This document shows, one piece after another, positions 1-7,401 of a stretch of DNA of 54,842 bases (its first letter is position 1; each line of letters starts with the position of its first letter). The translations under genes were made by a program, and so were the position numbers. The notes under the pieces are model-generated. The model was not told where the DNA came from. It ran no database searches and saw only the letters and a program-made list of their open reading frames with translations. The DNA lies in NCBI GenBank assembly GCA_034211275.1, contig JAXHTF010000026.1, forward strand, positions 1 to 54,842. The letters are read 5' to 3'. Origin of the DNA: Acidobacteriota bacterium. GTDB lineage: Bacteria; Acidobacteriota; Thermoanaerobaculia; Multivoradales; JAHZIX01.

Positions 1-929
1 ACCAGCTGCGCTTTCGGCGACTCCAGGACCGCAACCGGCGGCTGGAGGAGATCATCAGCCGGCGCACCGCCGAGGTCCTGGAGCGCAAGGAGGAGCTGGG
101 AGCGGCCAACCGGCAGCTGGCCCACGCCAACCGGCAGCTGCGGCGGATCAACGACGAGCTGGCCAACCTGGACCGGGAGAACGCCGACTTCCTGGCCATC
201 GCCGCCCACGACTTGCGCACCCCGCTGGTCAACCTCAAGGGCTTCGCCGGGGAGATCCACGGCGCCCTGAAGGTCTTGGGCGAGGTCCTGGCCGCCGGCG
301 AGAAGCACCTCGACGCCCGCGCCCGCCGCCGACTGCACATGGCCTTCGTCGAGGACATGCCCGAGGCTCTGGGCTTCATCGACAGCTCGACCGAGCGCAT
401 GGACCAGCTCATCGACGCCCTCCTCGCCCTCTCCCAGCTGGGGCGGCAGAAGCTGGTGTTACAGCCGGTGGATATGCGCGCCTTGGTCCACGAGACCCTG
501 CGCAGTCTGACCTACCAGATCTCGCGCAATCGGGTGCGGGTGACGGTGGGCGACCTGCCGGTGGTGCAGGCGGATCGCGGCTCCATGAAGCAGGTGATGG
601 AGAACCTACTCAACAACGCCGTCAACTACCTCGACCCCCAGCGGCCGGGGCGGGTGGAGATCAGCGCCGAAGAGCAGGGTTCGGAGGTGGTGATCCACGT
701 CCGCGACAACGGCCGCGGCATCGCCGAAGACCAGGCGCATCAGGTGTTCAAAATCTTCGGCCGCGCCGGTGCCGGGGACGTTCCCGGCGAAGGCGTGGGA
801 CTGGCCTTCGTCCGTACCCTCATCGAGCGTCACGGCGGGCGGATCTGGTTCGAGAGCGAAGAGAACCAGGGAACGGTCTTCAGCTTCAGCCTGCCCAAGC
901 GACATCGGGACCAGACCCATGGCGCGTGA
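1..929 (+). CDS. Propeller-type sensor histidine kinase, C-terminal part (5' end outside window)
   Basis: The reading frame is open from base 3 to the TGA at 927-929, so about 308 C-terminal residues are visible. It begins in a charged coiled coil (repeated AANRQL / HANRQL). Next comes a HisKA dimerisation segment with the phosphoacceptor His in AAHDLRTP (codon 207-209), then a HATPase domain with an N-box (ENLLNNAVNYL), a DNGRGIAEDQ G1 box and GEGVGLAF as G2. No receiver or DNA-binding domain follows. It is closely similar to the next gene in linker, HisKA and ATPase domain, so the two are tandem paralogues; by analogy the missing N-terminus should be an exported propeller plus one membrane span. 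An internal ATG at 213 lies after the phosphoacceptor His and cannot be the start. Its ligand and response regulator are unknown. Confidence 0.9.
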   Translation, partial: QLRFRRLQDRNRRLEEIISRRTAEVLERKEELGAANRQLAHANRQLRRINDELANLDRENADFLAIAAHDLRTPLVNLKGFAGEIHGALKVLGEVLAAGEKHLDARARRRLHMAFVEDMPEALGFIDSSTERMDQLIDALLALSQLGRQKLVLQPVDMRALVHETLRSLTYQISRNRVRVTVGDLPVVQADRGSMKQVMENLLNNAVNYLDPQRPGRVEISAEEQGSEVVIHVRDNGRGIAEDQAHQVFKIFGRAGAGDVPGEGVGLAFVRTLIERHGGRIWFESEENQGTVFSFSLPKRHRDQTHGA

Positions 930-932
930 TCT

Positions 933-977
933 GACGGCCCACGGCTTGACGGCGCATGTTTTGACGGGGCACGGCCG
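933..977. repeat. Three tandem degenerate 15-bp units
   Basis: Three units of 15 bp (933-947, 948-962, 963-977), each starting GACGGSSCAYG or close to it, fill the gap between the two kinase genes. If the downstream kinase started at the ATG at 919 they would encode LTAH-type triplets. The signal peptide starting at 1000 makes that less likely, so the repeat is probably spacer DNA. Confidence 0.6.
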
Positions 978-999
978 GCCGGTTCCAGCCTTCTCAGCG

Positions 1000-3390
1000 A
1001 TGCTGCGGAGCCTGTCCCGATGCCTCCTGGGCCTGCTGCCGCTACTCGCCCTGGTGCCGAACCATGCCGCCGCCCATTCCCTCAGCGGTCCCGACTGGCA
1101 GATCTGGCGCTCCGTTGACGGCATGCCCCAGAACACCGTCACCGCCATCGCCCAGGACCCCCTCGGCTATCTGTGGATCGGCACCCAGGAAGGGCTGGCC
1201 CGTTTCGACGGCCTGCGCTTCAACGTCTTCGACCGCCTCAATACGCCCCAACTGGAGCACAACCTGATCAACGCCCTGGCCATCGACGCCGGCGGCACGC
1301 TGTGGATCGCCACCCCGCGGGGGCTCACCTACTATCGCCAGGGCGTCTTCCACCACTTTTCCGGCAGCGACGGCCGCCTCGACCAGACCATTCAGGACCT
1401 GACCCTCGACCTCCACGGCCACCTGTGGATCGCCACCCGCAACGGCCTCAGCCGCTGGGACGGCGCCAGCCTCACTACCTTCACCACCGCCGACGGGCTG
1501 CCCCACAACACCATCCAAACCCTTTGGACCGACCCCGAAGGCCGGCTGTGGGTCGGTACCGAGGGCGGCCTGGCCCGCCTGGGGAAAGGCAGCGAGCAGC
1601 GCTTCCTCGCCGTCACCACCCGGGAAGGCCTGAGCGACGATCTGATCATCGCCATCGGCCCCGGACGCGGCGCCGAGATCTGGGCCGCCACCCTCAACGG
1701 CGGGGTCAATCGCATCGACCCCCAGACCCTCGAGCCGCTGGGGCTGGTGCCGGAGCTGGCGGACCGCATCGTCTTCGCATTGCTGGAAGACCACCTCGGC
1801 GACCTATGGCTCGGGACCCGCAACGGCCTGCTCACCATGCCGCGGAGGCCCCGCCACAGCTCCGCCGGCACCTCGGCGGAGCTCGGGCCGACGATTCGGC
1901 GGGCGGAGATCCTCCAGCCCGGGGCTCTGACCCCGGAACCCTCCAGCGCCACCGTGCTCAGCCTCTTCGTCGACCTCCAGGGGCACCTCTGGGCGGGAAC
2001 CTCCAAGGCCGGCCTGATGCTCTTCGACCAGTCCAGCTCGGCCGTCGTGCGGGAGGTTCCGGTGCTGGTGGAGTCCCTGCGCCAGGACGGCGAGATCCTG
2101 CCGCCGGCCCCCGGATTGCGTCTCGACCCCAGAGCCCAGGAGCTCGAGCTGCGCTACACCGCCATCGACTTTCATCAGCCTCGGCTGCTGCGCTTCTGGC
2201 ATCGTTTGGAGGGCTTCGACGACCGTTGGATCGACAACGGCTCTCAGCGCTTCGCCACCTACACCAACCTGCCGCCGGGCCGATACAGCCTGCAGGTCGC
2301 CGCCTTCCTCCCGGGCCGTGAGGATCCCGTGGGCACCGCCGCCTTCAGTTTCCGAGTGCCGCCGCTCTTCTACCAGACCACTCTGTTCAAGATCTTCGCC
2401 GGCATCCTCCTCCTCGCCTTCGCCCGTCTCCTCTTCACCCTCCGCATGCAACGCCTGCTGGCGCGGCGGGAACGGCTCCAGGCCACCATCGAGGAACGCA
2501 CGGACGAGATCCAACGCCAGCGGGATCATCTGGAGGAGACCAACCGGCGCCTCGAATTCGCCAACCGTCAGCTGCAGCTAACCAACCAGGAGCTCAAAGC
2601 CCTGAGCCGCGAGAAGGCGGATTTCCTGGCCATCGCCGCCCACGATCTGCGGGCTCCCCTGGTCAACCTCAAGGGCTTCAGCGGCGAGCTCAAGCTGGCC
2701 CTGACGGAGGGTCAGGAGGAGATCGAGCCAGTGCTGGAAAAAGTCGACGACGAGCTCCGCCAGCGGGCGCGGCAGGTCCTCGACGAGGATATGCCGGAGG
2801 CCCTGAGCTTCATCGAATCCGCCTCCGAGCGCATGGACGGTCTCATCGGCCCGGTCCTCAAGCTCTCCCGCATCAGTCGCCGGGAGCTCGACCTCGGCAT
2901 GGTAGACATGCGTCAGCTGACCCTGGAGGTGGTGGAAGGTCTGGCCCCCGAGCGTCGGCAGGCCGGCGCCAGCATCCGGGTGGGGTTGCTCCCCAAGGTC
3001 TACGGCGACCGCACCTCCCTGGCCGAGATCATGACCCAGCTCCTGGACAACAGTCTGCGCTACCTGGTGCCCGAGCGCCCGGGCAAGATCGAGGTCTTCC
3101 ACCAGGAAAAATGGGGCCGGACCTACTTCCACGTGCGCGACAACGGCCGCGGTATTCCGGAGGAGCAGCGGGCCAAAGTCTTCCGCATTTTCGGCCGCGG
3201 TGGCCTGCCGGACACCCCCGGCGACGGCATGGGCCTGGTTTACGTGCGCACCCTCATCCACCGCCACGGAGGGCGCATCTGGTACGAGTCCAGGTCTGGA
3301 GAGGGGACAATTTTTAGTTTCGTCCTGGGAGATCCTGAACCCACCCAAACGGACTTTTCCAGCACAGAATCCGAGGATGGACGAAAATAG
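1000..3390 (+). CDS. Two-component regulator propeller sensor histidine kinase
   Basis: Membrane-bound sensor kinase of 797 residues, counted from the ATG at 1000. That start is chosen because it gives a clean signal peptide (residues 1-27, ending NHAAAHS); a longer start at 919 is possible. Six or more Reg_prop repeats follow (LWIGTQEGLARFDG, LWIATRNGLSRWDG, LWVGTEGGLARL, LWLGTRNGLL and others, about 40-340). Then come a Y_Y_Y domain (about 375-450, ending TNLPPGRYSLQV), one membrane span (about 461-480), a coiled coil, HisKA with His548 in AAHDLRAP, and a HATPase domain (DNGRGIPEE at 713-721; GDGMGL). The layout is that of a Bacteroides hybrid two-component sensor without the receiver and AraC parts. 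The propeller should sense a periplasmic ligand, often a glycan or oligomer in this family; the actual ligand is unknown. It is the second of two tandem paralogues and lies directly upstream of the borosin-like locus on the same strand. Confidence 0.93.
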   Translation: MLRSLSRCLLGLLPLLALVPNHAAAHSLSGPDWQIWRSVDGMPQNTVTAIAQDPLGYLWIGTQEGLARFDGLRFNVFDRLNTPQLEHNLINALAIDAGGTLWIATPRGLTYYRQGVFHHFSGSDGRLDQTIQDLTLDLHGHLWIATRNGLSRWDGASLTTFTTADGLPHNTIQTLWTDPEGRLWVGTEGGLARLGKGSEQRFLAVTTREGLSDDLIIAIGPGRGAEIWAATLNGGVNRIDPQTLEPLGLVPELADRIVFALLEDHLGDLWLGTRNGLLTMPRRPRHSSAGTSAELGPTIRRAEILQPGALTPEPSSATVLSLFVDLQGHLWAGTSKAGLMLFDQSSSAVVREVPVLVESLRQDGEILPPAPGLRLDPRAQELELRYTAIDFHQPRLLRFWHRLEGFDDRWIDNGSQRFATYTNLPPGRYSLQVAAFLPGREDPVGTAAFSFRVPPLFYQTTLFKIFAGILLLAFARLLFTLRMQRLLARRERLQATIEERTDEIQRQRDHLEETNRRLEFANRQLQLTNQELKALSREKADFLAIAAHDLRAPLVNLKGFSGELKLALTEGQEEIEPVLEKVDDELRQRARQVLDEDMPEALSFIESASERMDGLIGPVLKLSRISRRELDLGMVDMRQLTLEVVEGLAPERRQAGASIRVGLLPKVYGDRTSLAEIMTQLLDNSLRYLVPERPGKIEVFHQEKWGRTYFHVRDNGRGIPEEQRAKVFRIFGRGGLPDTPGDGMGLVYVRTLIHRHGGRIWYESRSGEGTIFSFVLGDPEPTQTDFSSTESEDGRK

Positions 3391-3410
3391 GCATCACTTT
3401 ACAGATTTCC

Positions 3411-3485
3411 GAAAAAGTGTATTTGACGCGCAGAAAAATACTTGCTAGGGTATAAGTACAGCTCGTTTTTTACAATATAATTCTG
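3411..3485 (+). promoter_or_regulatory. AT-rich candidate promoter region upstream of the borosin-like pair
   Basis: This AT-rich stretch stands out from its GC-rich surroundings. One candidate sigma70-type promoter is TTGACG (3423-3428) with TAGGGT 17 bp downstream (3446-3451). A perfect TATAAT lies at 3476-3481 but has no good -35 at the right spacing. Either would give a leader of roughly 90-115 nt before the precursor gene. No transcription data support a choice between them. Confidence 0.45.
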
Positions 3486-3504
3486 ATGATTACAGCTGAA
3501 AGTA

Positions 3505-3550
3505 TCAACAGCCCTGACCGACGTCAGGTCGTCGGCATCCGAGCTGTTGA
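3505..3550 (+). promoter_or_regulatory. Nested stem-loop in the leader of the precursor gene
   Basis: An outer perfect 8-bp inverted repeat, TCAACAGC (3505-3512) with GCTGTTGA (3543-3550), encloses an inner perfect 6-bp stem, CCGACG (3518-3523) with CGTCGG (3530-3535), around a 6-nt loop. The structure ends 8 nt before the AAAGGAGG ribosome binding site of the precursor gene. It could be a 5' stabilising hairpin, a protein binding site or an attenuator. No U-run follows, so it is not a normal intrinsic terminator. Confidence 0.55.
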
Positions 3551-3558
3551 ACCGTAGG

Positions 3559-3566
3559 AAAGGAGG
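3559..3566 (+). promoter_or_regulatory. Strong ribosome binding site of the precursor peptide gene
   Basis: AAAGGAGG lies 6 nt before the ATG at 3573. It fixes the start of the 80-residue peptide and implies very efficient translation, in contrast to the methyltransferase gene downstream. Confidence 0.85.
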
Positions 3567-3572
3567 TTCGCC

Positions 3573-3815
3573 ATGTCCATCAATCTCACCGACTTCCTCA
3601 TCGAGCTTTCCGAGAACCCAGCACGCTTGCGCGAGTTCCGCCGGGACCCCCATCGGGTGGCCACGGAGATGGGACTCGGAGACCGCGAGCGCAACGCCGT
3701 CGTCCGTCGTGATGCTCAGGAGATCCGCAACTGTGCCAGCTCCGGCCTGGAGCCCACGGAACCGCGGCCCATCTTCGTTCAGTCCACCGTCGCCGAACTC
3801 CCTCTGCCGGTCTGA
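3573..3815 (+). CDS. Putative split-borosin precursor peptide (LigA-like binding domain plus C-terminal core)
   Basis: An 80-residue protein with a very strong ribosome binding site. Residues 5-57 match the helical pattern of the borosin-binding / LigA-like domain: LTDFLIEL, NPARLREFRRDP, MGLGDRERNAV, then DAQEIR. The remaining C-terminal tail (about 58-80) is different in character. After a proline/glutamate-rich spacer (EPTEPRP, 60-66) comes a hydrophobic stretch, IFVQSTVAELPLPV (67-80), which would be the core whose backbone amides are methylated. A tetrapyrrole-methylase-family gene follows after 69 nt. In split borosins (the Shewanella SonA/SonM type) the precursor and the N-methyltransferase are separate adjacent genes arranged in this way. 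The assignment to the precursor role is inference from pattern and neighbour. The alternative is a stand-alone LigA-like protein of unknown function. Confidence 0.78.
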   Translation: MSINLTDFLIELSENPARLREFRRDPHRVATEMGLGDRERNAVVRRDAQEIRNCASSGLEPTEPRPIFVQSTVAELPLPV

Positions 3816-3832
3816 AGTCTGTCGTTCGACCA

Positions 3833-3886
3833 ACGGCGGTGACGAGTCAAATCCAGCGAGCTGATTTCCGGACCCGTTTCCGCCGT
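3833..3886 (+). promoter_or_regulatory. Inverted repeat that includes the methyltransferase start codon
   Basis: ACGGCGG (3833-3839) is the exact reverse complement of CCGCCGT (3880-3886), and the second arm covers the first two bases of the GTG start at 3885. A smaller stem, AAATC (3849-3853) with GATTT (3863-3867), lies inside. If formed in the mRNA this would mask the start of the enzyme gene and favour precursor over enzyme. GC-rich 7-mers can match by chance in this genome, so support is moderate. Confidence 0.4.
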
Positions 3887-4712
3887 GTCGACATCTGACC
3901 TCACCACCCAGAGCCAGGAACGCCGTGGAGGGGATTCCCGCGGCTCCCTGGTCGTAGTGGGCACGGGCATCCGCTCCGTGGCCCAGACCACCATCGAATC
4001 CCGGGCGGCCATGGAGCAGGCGGATCGCCTGCTCTACCTGGTCGCCGATCCCATCACCAAGGCTTGGATCCGCAAGCTCAACCCCCGCCACGAGTCCCTC
4101 GAAGACTGCTACTCGGAAGACTTGCGGCGCATCGACTCCTACCGTCAGATGATCGCCCGCACCCTCGCCTACGTCCGGGCCGGTGAGCACGTCTGCATGG
4201 CCCTCTATGGCCATCCCGGGGTCTTCGTCTACCCCTCCCACAAAGCCATCGCCGAAGCCCGGGAAGAAGGCTTCGAGGCCGAGATGCTGGCGGGGATCTC
4301 CGCCGAGGACTGCCTGTTCGCGGATCTCGGCATCGACCCCGCCGACTTCGGCTGTCAAAGCTTTGAAGCCACCGACTTCCTGGTCCGCCGCCGGGTCTTC
4401 GACACCACCAGCCACCTGGTGCTGTGGCAGATCGGGGTCATCGGAGAGATCGGCTACCGCCCCAAACAACGCTTCCATGAGCAGGGACTCCGAGTGCTCA
4501 TCGAGCACCTGGGGGAGTTCTACCCGGCGGACCACCCGGTCACCGTCTACGCCGCGGCCCAATACGCGGTATGCGAGCCGTCCATCGAGACCTGCCCGTT
4601 GAATCGCCTCATGGAGGCGGACATCTCCGCCATCTCCACCCTCTACGTCCCCCCCGCCGCCCCCGGCACCACCGACGAAGAGATGATGCGCCGGCTGGGG
4701 CTGGTGAAATAG
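3885..4712 (+). CDS. Tetrapyrrole-methylase-family (borosin-type) peptide alpha-N-methyltransferase
   Basis: A SAM-dependent class III (TP methylase fold) methyltransferase of 275 residues. Motifs: SLVVVGTGIRS (21-31) as the N-terminal glycine motif; Y76, R82 and Y86, which match in spacing the Tyr-x5-Arg-x3-Tyr catalytic triad of borosin N-methyltransferases such as OphMA; YGHPGVFV (108-115); and TLYVPP near the C-terminus. Borosin enzymes methylate backbone amides of a core peptide. Here the protein ends soon after the fold with no fused core, so it would be a split-type enzyme acting on the peptide encoded 69 nt upstream. The start is GTG at 3885: no ATG or TTG lies in frame between there and the glycine motif, and no clear ribosome binding site precedes it. 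No protease, transporter or other tailoring gene is next to it. The other reading is a corrin/porphyrin methylase of unknown substrate, but no cobalamin or siroheme genes are nearby. Confidence 0.85.
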   Translation: MSTSDLTTQSQERRGGDSRGSLVVVGTGIRSVAQTTIESRAAMEQADRLLYLVADPITKAWIRKLNPRHESLEDCYSEDLRRIDSYRQMIARTLAYVRAGEHVCMALYGHPGVFVYPSHKAIAEAREEGFEAEMLAGISAEDCLFADLGIDPADFGCQSFEATDFLVRRRVFDTTSHLVLWQIGVIGEIGYRPKQRFHEQGLRVLIEHLGEFYPADHPVTVYAAAQYAVCEPSIETCPLNRLMEADISAISTLYVPPAAPGTTDEEMMRRLGLVK

Positions 4713-4727
4713 TTCCCTGACCAGCCT

Positions 4728-4745
4728 GGTGGGCGGTTGCCCACC
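4728..4745. terminator. Bidirectional hairpin between methyltransferase and pstB
   Basis: GGTGGGC (4728-4734), a GGTT loop and GCCCACC (4739-4745) form a perfect 7-bp stem. It sits between two convergent genes, 16 nt after the methyltransferase stop and 15 nt beyond the pstB stop. No long T-run follows, so efficiency is uncertain; it could also be a REP-like element. Confidence 0.5.
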
Positions 4746-4759
4746 CTACGACTCTTCTC

Positions 4760-5599
4760 TCATCCCCGAGCACCGGCGACGTAGGCGGCGGTGATCTCGT
4801 GCCGCGGGGCTTCGAAGATGCCCTGCACCGGGCCGTGCTCCACCAGGGTGCCGCTGCCGCCGTCGACCCAGAACATGGCCACGTCGTCGGCGATGCGCCG
4901 GGCCTGCGCCAGATTGTGAGTGACGATGATCGTCGTATAGCGTCCCCGCAGGCGCTCGATGAGATCCTCCACCACGGCACTGGCGAGGGGATCGAGGGCG
5001 CTGCAAGGCTCGTCCAGGAGGATCACCTCCGGCTCCAGCAGCAGCGCCCGGGCCAAACACAGCCGTTGCTGCTGACCGCCGGAAAGATTGCCCGCCGGAG
5101 CCTCCAGGCGATCCTTCACTTCCTCCCACAGCCCCACCTGCCGCAGCCCCTCTTCGGCTCGCCGCCGGCGCTCCCCGCCGCCCTTGATCCCGTGTTGCCG
5201 CAGCGGGAAGGTGAGGTTTTTGAGCACCGAGAGGGGAAAGGGATTGGGCTTCTGGAAGATCATCCCCACCCGCCGCCGCAGGCGCAACAAATCGACGTGG
5301 GGATCGAGGACGTCCTCCCCTTCCAACATCACCCGGCCCTGGACCCGGCAGTCCGGGATCAAATCGGTGAGCCGGTTGAGGCTCGACAGGAAGGTGCTCT
5401 TGCCGCAGCCGGAAGGCCCGATGACGGCGGTGATGCAGCCCCGGTGCACCGGCAGCGAGACGCCCCGTAGCGCGGCCTTGGAGCCATAGCTCACCGCCAG
5501 ATCCTGCACCACCAGACAGGGTTCGCGGGTCGGGCAGCATTCCTCCCGCCGATCCCAGGGGTGCTGGGTCCAGGGGCGCTCTTGGGGGTCTTGGGTCAT
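4760..5599 (-). CDS. pstB: Phosphate ABC transporter ATP-binding protein PstB
   Basis: ATPase subunit of the high-affinity phosphate importer, 279 residues, acting at the cytoplasmic face. Walker A is GPSGCGKST (61-69). The Q-loop lies in GMIFQKPNPFP (the QKPNPFP form is typical of PstB), the signature is LSGGQQQR, Walker B is VILLDEPCSALD and the switch His is in VTHNLAQARR. A charged N-terminal extension of about 28 residues precedes the ABC fold. It is the last gene of a pstS-pstC-pstA-pstB cluster and lies 52 nt after pstA. No phoU, phoB or phoR is found within the window. Confidence 0.96.
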   Translation of the reverse strand: MTQDPQERPWTQHPWDRREECCPTREPCLVVQDLAVSYGSKAALRGVSLPVHRGCITAVIGPSGCGKSTFLSSLNRLTDLIPDCRVQGRVMLEGEDVLDPHVDLLRLRRRVGMIFQKPNPFPLSVLKNLTFPLRQHGIKGGGERRRRAEEGLRQVGLWEEVKDRLEAPAGNLSGGQQQRLCLARALLLEPEVILLDEPCSALDPLASAVVEDLIERLRGRYTTIIVTHNLAQARRIADDVAMFWVDGGSGTLVEHGPVQGIFEAPRHEITAAYVAGARG

Positions 5600-5618
5600 G
5601 GCTTCCTCGGCGTTGAAC

Positions 5619-5646
5619 GGCTCATCGGCTTGGGCTCATCGGTTTG
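5619..5646. repeat. Two tandem 14-bp units in the pstA-pstB gap
   Basis: GGCTCATCGGCTTG (5619-5632) is followed at once by GGCTCATCGGTTTG (5633-5646), with one mismatch. The duplication fills most of the only non-overlapping junction of the pst cluster. Confidence 0.7.
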
Positions 5647-5651
5647 GGGAT

Positions 5652-6560
5652 TCAGGTTCGGGTGATCCGCCGGTGCAACCAGCGCTCGGCGATCCACGAG
5701 GTAAGACCACTCACCCCCAGGAGTAGAGCGATGAGCACCAGGGCGGCGGCGAAGGCCCGATCCTCGCCGCCGGGAACGTTCATCGCCAGATCATAGATGT
5801 GCACCGACAGTGACCTGCCGGAATCGAGCCAGGAGCCGGGCATGCGGTCGACGTAGCCGCTGGTGAAGAGCAGCGCTGCCGTCTCCGCCAGTGCCCGGCC
5901 GATGCCCAGCACCAGCCCCACCACCAGCCCCGGCGTCGCAGCGGGCAGGAGGATGCGCCAGATGGTGGCACTGCGAGACAGGCCCAGGGCGGCAGCGGCG
6001 CGGCGGTACTCGTCGGGCACCGAGCGAAAGCCGGCCTCGGTGGCGCGGATGAGAATCGGCAGGACCATGCACGCCAGGGTCAAACCGCCGGAGAGAATCG
6101 AAAAGCCCAACCCCAGATAGAGGCTGAAGAAGGCGTTGCCAAAGAGGCCGAAGACGATGGAGGGAACCCCCGCCAGCACGTCCAGGGAGCGCCGCACCAG
6201 GGTGCCGAAAAGCCCGTCTCCGCGGGTCAGCTCCGCCAGCAAGAGGGCGGTGCCGAGGCCGATGGGGGTGCTCACCGCCAGACAGACGGCGAGGATCATC
6301 AGGGTCGACACCAGGATCGGGGCCAGGCCTCCGGCGCGGCCGGCGTCCCGCGGTGCTTCCAGCAGCAGCGAGAGAGAAAGCTGGGGCAAGCCGTGGCGCA
6401 CCAGATCCGCCAGCAGCCACAGGAAGACCGCGGTGATCACCAAGGCGACGCCCCAGGCCGCCACCGCGGCGCAGCGATCCGCCCAAGGGGCGCTGCCGCT
6501 CCCTCCGCCGGCCTTCAGGCGCAGACCCGGCGCTTCAGCCACGGCGGCGCCCCCGGGCAA
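5652..6560 (-). CDS. pstA: Phosphate ABC transporter permease PstA
   Basis: Inner-membrane permease of 302 residues with about six spans and the BPD_transp_1 fold. The first strong span is about 34-56 (WGVALVITAVFLWLLADLV). The typical PstA stretches LDVLAGVPSIVFGLFGN and EYRRAAAALGLSRSATIWRILLPAATPGLVVG (read here as the EAA loop that contacts PstB) are present, followed by GIGRALAETAAL. The start overlaps the end of pstC by 26 nt, which implies translational coupling. Together with PstC it forms the channel through which PstS delivers phosphate. Confidence 0.95.
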   Translation of the reverse strand: MPGGAAVAEAPGLRLKAGGGSGSAPWADRCAAVAAWGVALVITAVFLWLLADLVRHGLPQLSLSLLLEAPRDAGRAGGLAPILVSTLMILAVCLAVSTPIGLGTALLLAELTRGDGLFGTLVRRSLDVLAGVPSIVFGLFGNAFFSLYLGLGFSILSGGLTLACMVLPILIRATEAGFRSVPDEYRRAAAALGLSRSATIWRILLPAATPGLVVGLVLGIGRALAETAALLFTSGYVDRMPGSWLDSGRSLSVHIYDLAMNVPGGEDRAFAAALVLIALLLGVSGLTSWIAERWLHRRITRT

Positions 6561-7401
6561 GCCACTCCGCCGCCGCCACCAGGGCGACGATCATCGCCAT
6601 CAACACCAGGGCGCTGACGAAGAGCGCCGACCGGTGGTGGTCCAAGGCATAGCCGAGCTCCAAAGCGATGTTGGCGGTGAGGGTGCGCACCGGATCGAAA
6701 ACGCTGGCGGGAACCTGCACCACATTGCCGGTGACCATCAGCAGCGCCATGGTCTCCCCCACCGCCCGCCCCGTGGCCAGCAGCACGGCGACGGCGATGC
6801 CGTTGCGGGCCGCTGGCAGCACGACTCCGGAGAGGGTCGCCCAAGGGCCCAGCCCGAGGGCCGCCGCACCGCGCAGATAGCTCGCCGGCACCGCCCGCAA
6901 CGACGCCTCCGAGAGCAGGGCGACGGTGGGCAGGATCATCAACGCCAGGATCAGGACGCCGGTGAGCAGGCTTTGCCCCGGCGGCTCCCAGCGGCGGATC
7001 AGCGGCGCCAAGGTCACCAAGCCCCAGAACCCATAGACCACCGAGGGAATGCCCGCCAGCAACTCCAGCAGACGGCGGAAGATCCCACCGATCGAGGGCG
7101 GGGCGTAGTAGCGGCAGAAGAGGGCGGCGAGGATCCCCGCCGGCGTCGCCAAGACCAAGGCGCCGAAGCTGGCGGCGAGGGTACCGGCAAGCATGGGAGT
7201 GAGGTTGAAGGACCCCGCCTGCGCTCCCCCGGTGGGATGCCAGGACGGGTCGCCGAAGAAACGCTCCAATCCCACCGACGACAGCGCCGGCCAGGCGTCC
7301 CGAGCCAGGAAGATCAGGATCAACCCCATCACACCGGCGGCCAGGGCCGCCAGCGTGCCGGTGCCCCAGCGCAGAGCGCGATCAGCCGGCGTCGCTGCCA
7401 A
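6535..7401 (-). CDS. pstC: Phosphate ABC transporter permease PstC
   Basis: Inner-membrane permease of 288 residues. It has an N-terminal span (about 16-36), a periplasmic stretch with FFGDPSWHPTG, then the permease core with LLELLAGIPSVVYGFWGLV, the EAA-like loop SYLRGAAALGLGPWATLSGVVLPAA, and ATGRAVGETMALLMVTGN. These are standard PstC signatures and separate it from PstA. It overlaps pstS by 20 nt upstream and pstA by 26 nt downstream, so the three genes are tightly coupled. Confidence 0.95.
   Translation of the reverse strand: MAATPADRALRWGTGTLAALAAGVMGLILIFLARDAWPALSSVGLERFFGDPSWHPTGGAQAGSFNLTPMLAGTLAASFGALVLATPAGILAALFCRYYAPPSIGGIFRRLLELLAGIPSVVYGFWGLVTLAPLIRRWEPPGQSLLTGVLILALMILPTVALLSEASLRAVPASYLRGAAALGLGPWATLSGVVLPAARNGIAVAVLLATGRAVGETMALLMVTGNVVQVPASVFDPVRTLTANIALELGYALDHHRSALFVSALVLMAMIVALVAAAEWLARGRRRG

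Noticed and set aside
3885-4712. Reading the methyltransferase as a cobalamin or siroheme biosynthesis enzyme
   Set aside because: The Y-x5-R-x3-Y triad, the upstream precursor-like gene and the absence of any corrin or haem genes favour a peptide N-methyltransferase.
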